Shown: positions 9,403 through 17,298 of the stretch, one piece after another
Position numbering within the stretch: position 1 is the stretch's first letter
How the letters are laid out: every line of letters starts with the position of its first letter
NCBI RefSeq assembly: GCF_014200755.1
Contig: NZ_JACHCM010000003.1
Span: 434,001 to 498,000, forward strand
DNA from: Rhodanobacter sp. ANJX3
GTDB taxonomy: Bacteria; Pseudomonadota; Gammaproteobacteria; Xanthomonadales; Rhodanobacteraceae
Reading direction: 5' to 3'
DNA: 64,000 bases
Notes under the pieces: model-generated
The model's database searches: none
What the model was told of the DNA's origin: nothing
The model's input: only the letters and a program-made list of their open reading frames with translations
Made by a program: the position numbers and the translations under genes

Positions 9403-9428
9403 CTTTCTCTTGTCCACGCAAGAGAAAG
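9403..9428. repeat. Perfect 10-base inverted repeat of the CTTTCTCTTG/CAAGAGAAAG type
   Basis: CTTTCTCTTG-TCCACG-CAAGAGAAAG with a six-base centre. Repeats of this wording (CTTTCTTTG...CAAAGAAAG) are widespread between genes in xanthomonads and related proteobacteria. It lies 62 bases beyond the yoaA stop. Confidence 0.55.
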
Positions 9429-9490
9429 CTTTTGCTCTGGAAGTAATTTCAAACAAACCGGCCTCACCCGAGCAACACGACAACTGTCGA

Positions 9491-11446
9491 TCAGCCTTCC
9501 TCACGACCAGAAGCGACCCTCGAAGACACCTCTGCGGCAAAGAAACTCCGCACATCAGCCAACTCCCGCGTGCGCGGCATCGGCGGCAGGCTGGCCAGAA
9601 ACAGACGTCCATATCCTTTGCTGATCAAACGCGGATCGCACAGCACCAGTACGCCGCGATCGTGCACGTCGCGTATCAGCCGGCCGGCGCCCTGCTTCAG
9701 TGCGATCACCGCGTTGGGCACCTGCCAGCCCATGAAGGGATTGATGCCGGATTGTTCCAGCGCCTGCAACCGCGCCATCAGTACCGGATCGTCCGGTGCG
9801 GCGAACGGCAGCTTGTCGATCACCACCACGGAAAGCGCCTCGCCGGCCACATCGACACCTTCCCAGAAGCTGGCGGCACCGAGCAGCACGCCGTGGCCGC
9901 TGGCGCGAAATTCTTCCAGCAAGCGCGGACGCGGTGCCGTGCCCTGCACGAACAGCGGCCATGGGCACCGATCCTGCAGCAGTTCGGCCGCGCGACGCAG
10001 CGCGCGATGCGAGGTGAACAGCAAAAACGCGCGGCCGTTCGACGCGTGCAGCACCGGCAGCACCGCCTCGATGACTTTGTCGGTGTAGTCGCGCGCGTTG
10101 GGATCGGGCAGCGGCGGCGGCAGATAGCACAGCGCCTGTCGCGCATAATCGAACGGACTCTGCAGGCTCAGCGTCTGCGGATCGTCCAGACCGATCTGCC
10201 TCGCGAAGTGACCGAAGTCGCCAGCGACCGACAGCGTGGCCGAGGTATGGATCCACGCCGCCTGCGTGCGTTCGCGCAGACCGCGCATGGGTTCGGCCAG
10301 ATCGAGCGGCGTGGCATATAAAACGAAGCCGCGCGGGTAATGCTCATACCAGCGAACGTCGCGATCAGTGTGATCTTCGACGATACGATCGAGTCGACCG
10401 ATCAACAGCAGCGCGCGCTCGTGCAGGTTGTCGAAGCCGCGCGAGCGCTCGGCCTGCGATGCCAGCAATTCGGCCAGGGTGGAGAGCAGATCGCGCAGAT
10501 CGCCGAGGGCCGCGTCGACACCCGGTTGGTCTTCCAGCTGCTGAAACGCGCCACGTGCCGGCAGCGCATCCATCGTCAGGCGTAGCTGGCGCACGGCGTT
10601 CTGCAGCGCTTCGACCGGCTCCAGCAGCAGGCCGATCGCGCCGGTGATGCCGCTGCATTCGGCCAGCGCGTCCTGCGCCAGTTCGGTGAGCTGGCGCGCG
10701 CTGATGCTCTGCGAGAAAAACTGGCCGGCGAGTTCGGGAATCTGATGCGCCTCGTCGAGAATGAAGGCCGCGGCGCCAGGCAGGATTTCGCCGAAGCCTT
10801 CCTGTTTCAAGGCGAGATCGGCGAATAGCAGATGGTGATTCACCACCACCACGTCGGCCTCCTGCGCTTCGCGTCGCGCCTTCACCACATGGCAGTCGTC
10901 GAAGAACGGACACTCGACACCGAGGCAGTTTTCCGGCGTGGAGGTGACGCGCGGCCACAGCGGCGATTCCTCCGGCACCTCGGCCAGCTCCATGCGATCG
11001 CCGCGGCGCGTGCGCGCCGACCATGCGCGAATGGTCGCCAGTTGCGATGCCTGCGTGCGGTCGAAGGTGGCGCCCTCGCGCACGGTCTGGTCGAGCCGGT
11101 ACAGGCAAAGGTAATTGGAGCGGCCTTTCAGCAGTGCCGTTTTCAGGCGCGAGCCCAGCACCGAGCGCACCTTCGGCAAATCGCGAAAATACAGCTGATC
11201 CTGCAGCGCCTTGGTGCCTGTGGAAATGATCACGCGCTCGCCCGACAGCAGCGCCGGCACGAGGTACGCATAGGTTTTGCCGGTGCCGGTGCCGGCCTCG
11301 GCGATCAGCGTGTCGCGGCCGGTGATCGCCCGCTGTACGGCGACCGCCATCGTCTGCTGTGCCTCGCGCGGCGCGAAGTTCGGCAACTCGCGGGCAAACG
11401 GCCCGTCGGCGCCGAGCAAGGCGCCGATGTCGTCGTGTTCAATCAT
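9491..11446 (-). CDS. yoaA: ATP-dependent DNA helicase, DinG/YoaA family (XPD-like, Fe-S)
   Basis: A 651-residue superfamily 2 helicase. Walker A EAGTGTGKT is at residues 50-57 after a Q-like FAPREAQQTMA motif. A four-cysteine [4Fe-4S] domain is visible (C in NYLCLYRL, then ENCLGVECPFFDDC). The DEAH box is FILDEAHQIPELA, and the C-terminal motifs include SPFDYARQALCYLP, FTSHRALRRAAELL, and FWEGVDVAGEALSVVVIDKLPF followed by QGAGRLIRD. YoaA partners with the HolC subunit of Pol III in E. coli to repair replication-stalling damage. Spacing to the upstream lipoprotein gene is about 58 bases, so co-transcription is plausible. Confidence 0.94.
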   Translation of the reverse strand: MIEHDDIGALLGADGPFARELPNFAPREAQQTMAVAVQRAITGRDTLIAEAGTGTGKTYAYLVPALLSGERVIISTGTKALQDQLYFRDLPKVRSVLGSRLKTALLKGRSNYLCLYRLDQTVREGATFDRTQASQLATIRAWSARTRRGDRMELAEVPEESPLWPRVTSTPENCLGVECPFFDDCHVVKARREAQEADVVVVNHHLLFADLALKQEGFGEILPGAAAFILDEAHQIPELAGQFFSQSISARQLTELAQDALAECSGITGAIGLLLEPVEALQNAVRQLRLTMDALPARGAFQQLEDQPGVDAALGDLRDLLSTLAELLASQAERSRGFDNLHERALLLIGRLDRIVEDHTDRDVRWYEHYPRGFVLYATPLDLAEPMRGLRERTQAAWIHTSATLSVAGDFGHFARQIGLDDPQTLSLQSPFDYARQALCYLPPPLPDPNARDYTDKVIEAVLPVLHASNGRAFLLFTSHRALRRAAELLQDRCPWPLFVQGTAPRPRLLEEFRASGHGVLLGAASFWEGVDVAGEALSVVVIDKLPFAAPDDPVLMARLQALEQSGINPFMGWQVPNAVIALKQGAGRLIRDVHDRGVLVLCDPRLISKGYGRLFLASLPPMPRTRELADVRSFFAAEVSSRVASGREEG

Positions 11447-11504
11447 TCATGCAGTATCGCTTGCCGCGGCGATGCGTCAAAACCACGGCAGCGAATGCGT
11501 GACA

Positions 11505-12044
11505 TCAATAGCGCGGCTGGCCCGGCTTGTGGCACTGCTGCACCCACTTGCGCGCGGTCTCGGCGCCAGTCTGATCGTTCTGCTGCAGGCGCATTTCCAC
11601 TACGGTCTGCCAGTTGCGTGCGCACAGCGGCCCGAGCTTGGGACCGAGCGACCACGACTGATGCGCCAGCTTTTCGGCCAACGGGTAGTCCTTCATCCGC
11701 ACGGCAATCTCGGCGCGGTCCTGCAGCAGATCGGGCGAGTTCGGGCTGAGCTTGAGAGCCTGATCGAGCTTGGCCGCAGCGTCGGCGTAGCGGCCGGCCT
11801 GTTCGTCGCTCTTCGCCGCGTCCTGCAGGCCGGCCACACCGGCGTCGCGCAACGGGTTGACGTCGATCACCGATTTTTCGTGCGCGCCCGCCGCGCGAAT
11901 CGCGGCGACCAGATCGTAAGTGGGCGGCGTATAAACCGGCTTGGCCGGCACGGTCGGCTGCGGCTCGAACAAGCTGCACGCGCTCAGCGAAACGACGGCG
12001 AATGCCAGCAACAGGAATGAAACGGGTTTCGTGACAGGCAGCAT
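11505..12044 (-). CDS. TPR-like lipoprotein
   Basis: A 179-residue predicted lipoprotein: a hydrophobic leader ending in the lipobox LSAC, then a Pro-rich spacer. A helical region follows with tetratricopeptide-like spacing (AGRYADAAAKLDQALKLSPN, then DYPLAEKLAHQSWSLGP) and a C-terminal pair of cysteines. The ATG at 12044 is chosen over a TTG at 12050. The start lies two bases after the mrcB stop, so it is translationally coupled to PBP1b. That position recalls LpoB/YbgF-like partners of class A PBPs, but the sequence is not LpoB-like; a role in peptidoglycan synthesis is only an inference from context. Confidence 0.8.
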   Translation of the reverse strand: MLPVTKPVSFLLLAFAVVSLSACSLFEPQPTVPAKPVYTPPTYDLVAAIRAAGAHEKSVIDVNPLRDAGVAGLQDAAKSDEQAGRYADAAAKLDQALKLSPNSPDLLQDRAEIAVRMKDYPLAEKLAHQSWSLGPKLGPLCARNWQTVVEMRLQQNDQTGAETARKWVQQCHKPGQPRY

Positions 12045-12046
12045 GA

Positions 12047-14425
12047 TCAATTCCGGAGCGTGTTATCGGGCGGTGTATCGGGGTTGGGTTGCGGCGACTG
12101 CGCGCTACCCGCGGCGGCAGGCTGATCGCTTCCGCCGAACAGGCTTTTCACACCTTGCCAGAAACAGCCCTCGGTGTCCGCAGGCAGCGAGCCCGCCACC
12201 ACCTCGAACTGACGCGCGCCCTGGCACGAGGACTGCGTCGGCTTGCCGTCGGCCGGATTGATCCATGCCAGCTCGAGGCCCGGTGCCGGCGTCGTCGACA
12301 GCGGCTTGGTCGGCAGTTTCTCGAACAGTTCGCGCCACGCGCGCAGGGCACCGGTAGCGCCGAAGAGCACGGTCGGCTTGTTGTCGTCGCGGCCCATCCA
12401 GAACACCGCCAGATGCTGGCCGGTGTAGCCGGCGAACCAACTGTCGCGCATGTCGTTGCTGGTGCCGGTTTTGCCGGCCGCATCGAGGCGCGCCAGGTCG
12501 GAGTCACCGATCGAATGCGCGGTGCCGAATAGTGTGACCTGCTGCAGCGCCCACGTGGTCAGGCGCACCGCATCCTGATACTCGCCCTGGCCCGTCTGCA
12601 CCTGATAGCGCTTGATCGTCTGACCGCTGCCATTGACCACACCGCGCACCGCCACCAGCGGCAGCGCGTGGCCGTCGGCGGCGAGGTATTGGTACATCTG
12701 CGCCACCTGCAGCGGCGAGAGATCCAGTGCACCGATCAGCAATGAAGGACTCGGGTTGACGTTTTCCAGTCCGAACGATTTCAGGAACGCCTGGATCCGC
12801 GGCAGGCCCACGGCGAGGCCGAGATGGATCGTTGCGAGATTCCACGAATGCGCCAGCGCATCGACCATCGGCAGCTGCCCGTGGCTCTGGTTGTCGTCGT
12901 TGTGCGGCTCCCAGTAGCTGCCGTCGGGCTGACGCAGGCTGACCGGGCTGTCGTCGAGCAGCGTCGCCAGGTTCCAGCGATCGGGCTGGGTCAGCGCCAC
13001 CAGATAGACGAAGGGCTTGACCAGCGAACCGATCGGACGCCGCGCATCGATGGCGCGATTGAAGCCCTGCTCGCCAGGCGTGCGGCTGCCGACGACGGCG
13101 AGCACGCTACCGGTAGGTGCATCGGTCACTACACCGGCGGCCTGCACCTCGTTCGCGCGCTTGCCCAGACCTTTCAGCGCAGTGGTGATCGCCTGCTCGG
13201 CATACAGCTGCGCCGTCGGATCGAGCGTGGTGAAGATCGACAGGTTGCCGTCGCGCAACGACTGCTCGTCGAAGTCGGCGGTGATCTGCGAGCGCACCAG
13301 CTCCATAAACGCCGGGAAGCGGTTGTGCGGCAGCTGGCCGTCGCTGATCACGCCCAGCGGCGAGGCCTGTGCGGCATTGGTCTGCGCCGCCGTCAGCAGG
13401 CCGGTATTGGCGAATTCCTGGATCACCAGATTGCGCCGCGCCAACGCGCGTTCGGGCGAACGTCGCGGATCGTAGTAGCTCGGCCCTTTGACCATGCCCA
13501 CCAGCAGGGCGATTTCCTGCGGGCGCAGATCTTCCATTCGGCGACCGAAGTAGAACTCCGCCGCCGCGGCAAAACCATGCACCGCCTGATCGCCCTGCTG
13601 GCCGAGGAACACGTCGTTGACGTAGGCCTCAAGGATGCGGCCCTTGCTGTAATGCGCTTCGAGCAGCAGCGACATCAGCGCTTCGTTGAATTTACGGGTG
13701 AAGTTCTGATCGCGCGTGAGAAACAAGTTGCGCACCAGCTGCTGGGTCAGCGTCGAGCCACCCTGCACCGTGTGGCCGGCGCGCATATTGGCAAACATCG
13801 CACGCGCAATCGCGCTGAAATCGATGCCGATGTGATGCTTGAAGTCGCGATCCTCGACCGCCTGCAGTCCACTGAGCAGTAGCGGCGGCACGTCGGCCAG
13901 CTGTACAAAGCGACGTTCTTCCTGCTTGGCTCCGTAGAGCGTAGCTATACGTGCAGGGTCCAGATGCGCCAGCGGAATCGCGTCCTTGGTAACGGCGTCG
14001 CGCACCTGCTGCACGCTGCCGTTGCCCAGCGTCACCTCCACGCGCTTGGGCAGTTCGCCCCCGTCCGGGCCGGCATAGCCGCGCGAGGAAATGACGTACG
14101 TGGCCCCCCGCTTACTCCAGCTGCCGGCGATTTGACCGCCGTCGCGGCTGTAGCCGGAAAAGGTCAGCTCCAGCTCCAGCGCAGCGGGCGTCATCGGCGT
14201 GCCGACAGCCAGCGCCAGCGGACGGGCATAGACACGCGTGGGCACGGCGAACACCAGATCGTTGAAGCGATCCTGCACGCGCTTGTTGAGGATCAGCGTG
14301 TACGGCAGCACGAAGCCGAACAACAGACCCATACCGACCCAAACAGGAATCCGCAGCCAGGGCCAGCAGCGGCGCGCGAACGCGCCAAGACGATTCAAAA
14401 AATCCAACGTGGGGAAATCCGGCAA
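12047..14425 (-). CDS. mrcB: Bifunctional penicillin-binding protein 1b (glycosyltransferase/transpeptidase)
   Basis: A 792-residue class A PBP. A short cytoplasmic tail and one transmembrane helix (about residues 22-45) are followed by a UB2H-like segment. The GT51 glycosyltransferase has the EDRDFKHHIGID motif (catalytic Glu near residue 188), QGGSTLTQQLVRNLF and KFNEALMSLLLEAHYSK. The transpeptidase carries the SxxK motif in RRPIGSLVKPF (near residue 465), an SxN-type SWN and KTGTSNDMRDSWFAGYTG. Length and motif order fit PBP1b, including the UB2H-like insert, rather than PBP1a. It polymerises lipid II and cross-links peptidoglycan in the periplasm. The downstream lipoprotein gene follows at once. 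Confidence 0.95.
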   Translation of the reverse strand: MPDFPTLDFLNRLGAFARRCWPWLRIPVWVGMGLLFGFVLPYTLILNKRVQDRFNDLVFAVPTRVYARPLALAVGTPMTPAALELELTFSGYSRDGGQIAGSWSKRGATYVISSRGYAGPDGGELPKRVEVTLGNGSVQQVRDAVTKDAIPLAHLDPARIATLYGAKQEERRFVQLADVPPLLLSGLQAVEDRDFKHHIGIDFSAIARAMFANMRAGHTVQGGSTLTQQLVRNLFLTRDQNFTRKFNEALMSLLLEAHYSKGRILEAYVNDVFLGQQGDQAVHGFAAAAEFYFGRRMEDLRPQEIALLVGMVKGPSYYDPRRSPERALARRNLVIQEFANTGLLTAAQTNAAQASPLGVISDGQLPHNRFPAFMELVRSQITADFDEQSLRDGNLSIFTTLDPTAQLYAEQAITTALKGLGKRANEVQAAGVVTDAPTGSVLAVVGSRTPGEQGFNRAIDARRPIGSLVKPFVYLVALTQPDRWNLATLLDDSPVSLRQPDGSYWEPHNDDNQSHGQLPMVDALAHSWNLATIHLGLAVGLPRIQAFLKSFGLENVNPSPSLLIGALDLSPLQVAQMYQYLAADGHALPLVAVRGVVNGSGQTIKRYQVQTGQGEYQDAVRLTTWALQQVTLFGTAHSIGDSDLARLDAAGKTGTSNDMRDSWFAGYTGQHLAVFWMGRDDNKPTVLFGATGALRAWRELFEKLPTKPLSTTPAPGLELAWINPADGKPTQSSCQGARQFEVVAGSLPADTEGCFWQGVKSLFGGSDQPAAAGSAQSPQPNPDTPPDNTLRN

Positions 14426-14540
14426 TCAGGTGCGCCGATCATAAGGCCTGCATCCTCGCGCGCCCATGAACGCAGCAGCCGCTTTGCAGGCAATTTGCGG
14501 GCAATCCGTGAAGGGCCTTTACACATTCAAATCTGCGCGC

Positions 14541-15386
14541 TCAGCGACGCGTTGGCATCCAGACCGAGGCGTCGGGGCGAAACGGTCGCGGATTGATGCC
14601 GAGCAGGCGCTGCAGTTCGCCGTTGTCGGCAATCAGATCGGCGTCGAGCCGATGCAGGGGACCGCGAAGTCGCGGCACGCCGTGGCGACCCAGCCGCAAC
14701 AGCCACGCCGGCAGCGGCAACGGCAACGTGGCGCACGGCAGACTGCGATGCACGCGGGCAAACATTTCGCCCGCAGTCAGCCGCTCGCCGCCGCCGATCG
14801 AAAGAATGCGCCCGCCCGAGGCCGGGCAATCCAGCGCGGCGATCACCGCCTGCGCGATATCGTCGGCGTGCACCGGCTGGCGCAGGCCGCGACCGGACGG
14901 CAGTGGAAACAGCCGATAGCGCATCGCCCGGTGCGCCATAGGCGTCAGGCTCTTGTCCTTGCCGGCGCCGTAAATCAGCGTGGGTCGCAGCACCGTCCAA
15001 CTGCAACCGTGACGCGCGCACGCCGCCGCCAACGCGGTCTCGCCGTCGCGCAGCTGGCGCGAAATTTCCCGCTCCGCTGGCACGCTCGAATCGCGCTTGG
15101 TTTCGGCGCTCATCGAGCTGGTGGCGATCACGCGCGGCGCGCCGATCAGCGGGTTGTCCGCCAGCCATTGCGCCAGCGCCAGCAGCGGGCCGAAGCTGAT
15201 GATCGCCGACAACGGCGGCAGTGCCGGCACGGCATCGGGCAGCTGACCGAGCCGCCACTGCGCCGATGACGGTGCACCGGCTGGCGGATGCCGGCTCAGC
15301 GCGATAACCAACTCGCCGCGATCGAGTAGGCGCGGCAGCAGAAAATGACCGATCTGGCTGCTTCCCCCGAGAACCAATACGGTCAA
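14541..15386 (-). CDS. NAD(P)-binding SDR/epimerase-like protein
   Basis: A 281-residue Rossmann-fold protein of the extended/atypical SDR kind. The glycine motif LVLGGSSQIGHFLLPRLL opens the protein. IATSSMSAETKRD, VLRPTLIYGAGKDKSLTPM and the VHADDIAQAVIAALDCP segment are typical of NAD-dependent epimerase/dehydratase relatives. The canonical YxxxK catalytic pair is not evident (the region reads SAETKRD), so it may be an atypical member or a cofactor-binding regulator. It starts with TTG at 15386, preceded by AAGGAAG. It is 39 bases from the TPR gene stop, probably in the same transcript. Substrate unknown. Confidence 0.83.
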   Translation of the reverse strand: MTVLVLGGSSQIGHFLLPRLLDRGELVIALSRHPPAGAPSSAQWRLGQLPDAVPALPPLSAIISFGPLLALAQWLADNPLIGAPRVIATSSMSAETKRDSSVPAEREISRQLRDGETALAAACARHGCSWTVLRPTLIYGAGKDKSLTPMAHRAMRYRLFPLPSGRGLRQPVHADDIAQAVIAALDCPASGGRILSIGGGERLTAGEMFARVHRSLPCATLPLPLPAWLLRLGRHGVPRLRGPLHRLDADLIADNGELQRLLGINPRPFRPDASVWMPTRR

Positions 15387-15425
15387 GGCGACTTCCTTTG
15401 GCTCGAAACCGGCATCATGCGCGGC

Positions 15426-17162
15426 TCACGGACTGCCCTGCAGACGCGCGGCTAGATCGAGCACGCGCGGCTGGTTGGGAGACAGCTTGCGGGCCCGATC
15501 GAGCGACTGCGTCGCACCGACGCGATCGCCATCGCGCAGCTGCTGTTCGGCCTGATCCAGCCATGCGCCGGCCAGGCGATCGCTGAGCGCGCCCTGCGAT
15601 GCTTCGCCCGGTGCCAGCTCGGCAAGGTTGTCCAGCATATTGCTGGCCTGTCCGAGATTGCCGTTGGCCAGCGCCTGGTTGAACTGTTTTTCAACCTGCA
15701 CCGGCAGCGCCTGCAAACCCTGCAGCGCGGCCGCGTTGCTGCCGTCGATCACCAGCGCGTTGCGGTACAAATCGTAGGCGCTGTTGCCCGGCGGCAGCAT
15801 GATGTCACCGCGCGCGGCGGCCACCTGCGCGCGCTTAATCAGACCCGCAACGGCGGCGCTTTGCTGCGGCGAAAGCACGACCGGCGCGGACGGCTGGACA
15901 GAATCATCCGGCGAGGCGTTATTCGGATCGGCCGCCTGGGGCGGCGCGCCCTGCGCGGACGCGCCGTTGAGGCGCGCGCGCGCCGCCGCGAGGTCAGCCG
16001 ATTTTGGCGCCAGCACGGCGGCCTGATCGAGCAGCTGGGTCGCCTGCGCGCTATCGCCGGCGTCGATCGCCGCGCTGGCCTGCACGGTCAGCGCCTGCGC
16101 CACCTTGCCCAGTCCCGCGTGCGCCTCGGCATTGTCCAGATCGATCGCTAGTGCCGCCTTGTAATGCGCCAGCGCGGTGTCGTCGCCCTGGCCCACGATG
16201 CGGCCGGCGCGAAACGCGTCGGCGCCCTGCTTGAGTTCGGTGTCCAGTGCGCTGTCGTCCTGCTTGCGCGTCTGCGCCTGCTGCGCGCGCAACGCCGGCA
16301 GCGCGCCGCTGTTCGGCTGCAGTGCAGCCAGTTCTTCGACCAACGCATTGGCGGTGGTGCTGTCGTTGGCGTCGAACGCCTTGTGCGCCTGCACCGCGAG
16401 GGCGTCACCGACCTGATCGAGCCCGTGCGCAGCCACCGCGTTGTTCGGGTCGGCCTGCAGCATCTGCTTGTACAACGCACCGGCGCCGTGCGGCCCTTCG
16501 AGCTTGCCGTCGGCCAGCGCCTGCTGCGCCTGATCGACCAGGTCGACGGTTTTCACCTGCGATGAATCCTGCGCTGCGCGCGCCTGCACGATCTGCGCAT
16601 CGAGCCGGTCGACGTCGCTGCCGCCACCCAGCAGATCGCGAGCCGATGCGGCCTGCTGCGCGGCCTGATCTAGATGGCCGGCCTGCAGCGCGGCATCGGC
16701 TTGCGCCAGCTCGGCCTGCCCGACCTGGCGCAAGCCGTCGGTGGCGCGATCGTTATCCGGCTGCAGCGCGATCGCCGACTGGAAAAGTTCGCGCGCGCTG
16801 GTGCCGTCTTGGCCGTCCAGATGGCCGGCCTGCAGCGCCTGCTGCGCACGGCTCAATACATCGTTGAGTTCGGTATTGGGCAGTTTGCCGCGCAGCCAGC
16901 CTTGGTTGAGCCACGCCGTGGCAATGACGGCGATAAGTGCCAATAGCAGCACCGGCAACAGCCAGCCGCGCCTGCCCCCGGGTCGGTTACGCGAGCGTGC
17001 TGGCGGGCCGCCGCCAGGCCGCGCGCTGCGCGCTTCGACCTTGACCTGCGGCAGACCGTCGCTGGCCGGGCCGCGCGGCGAATCCAGGTGATCGATGTCG
17101 CCGAGCGTGGGCTCGGTGCGGCGATGGGGATCGGCTTCGTGCTGGTCTCGACGTCCGCTCAT
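15426..17162 (-). CDS. Membrane-anchored TPR-like repeat protein
   Basis: A 578-residue protein: a charged Arg/Pro-rich cytoplasmic N-terminus, one transmembrane helix (GWLLPVLLLALIAVIATAWL) and a long Ala/Gln/Asp-rich helical periplasmic domain. That domain is built of repeated units in which an LxQAGHLDxA or ALADGKLEG segment is followed by a DPNNAVAAHGL or QPDNDRATDGL type turn, a TPR-like cadence repeated about ten times. The ATG at 17162 has GGAA upstream; the open frame continues toward relA but the extra residues overlap its stop region and look non-coding. It sits between relA and an SDR gene. The role is probably protein scaffolding at the inner membrane; no enzyme motif is visible. 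Confidence 0.78.
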   Translation of the reverse strand: MSGRRDQHEADPHRRTEPTLGDIDHLDSPRGPASDGLPQVKVEARSARPGGGPPARSRNRPGGRRGWLLPVLLLALIAVIATAWLNQGWLRGKLPNTELNDVLSRAQQALQAGHLDGQDGTSARELFQSAIALQPDNDRATDGLRQVGQAELAQADAALQAGHLDQAAQQAASARDLLGGGSDVDRLDAQIVQARAAQDSSQVKTVDLVDQAQQALADGKLEGPHGAGALYKQMLQADPNNAVAAHGLDQVGDALAVQAHKAFDANDSTTANALVEELAALQPNSGALPALRAQQAQTRKQDDSALDTELKQGADAFRAGRIVGQGDDTALAHYKAALAIDLDNAEAHAGLGKVAQALTVQASAAIDAGDSAQATQLLDQAAVLAPKSADLAAARARLNGASAQGAPPQAADPNNASPDDSVQPSAPVVLSPQQSAAVAGLIKRAQVAAARGDIMLPPGNSAYDLYRNALVIDGSNAAALQGLQALPVQVEKQFNQALANGNLGQASNMLDNLAELAPGEASQGALSDRLAGAWLDQAEQQLRDGDRVGATQSLDRARKLSPNQPRVLDLAARLQGSP

Positions 17163-17298
17163 GGTTCCGGGGTTTCCAATGAATGGCGGCAGCTTAGCAT
17201 CGCGCCGCGGGCCTGCTTCGGCTCGAAAAATCGCACGTTCAGCTTGCGCGGCAAGGGCTTTCGACACGGCCGCAACGGCGCGCAGCAATGGCCCTGCG

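Larger units (their letters stand above)
8881..9490. other. Gene-free intergenic stretch with palindromic repeats
   Basis: About 610 bases between creD and yoaA without a convincing gene; open frames here have no homologous-looking features. The right half holds two perfect hairpins (listed separately). Between them is a block with the palindromic string GCGCCGCTCCTGCGGCGC (near 9378-9395), also hairpin-forming. The layout looks like a composite of interspersed repeat elements typical of xanthomonad genomes. Confidence 0.55.
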
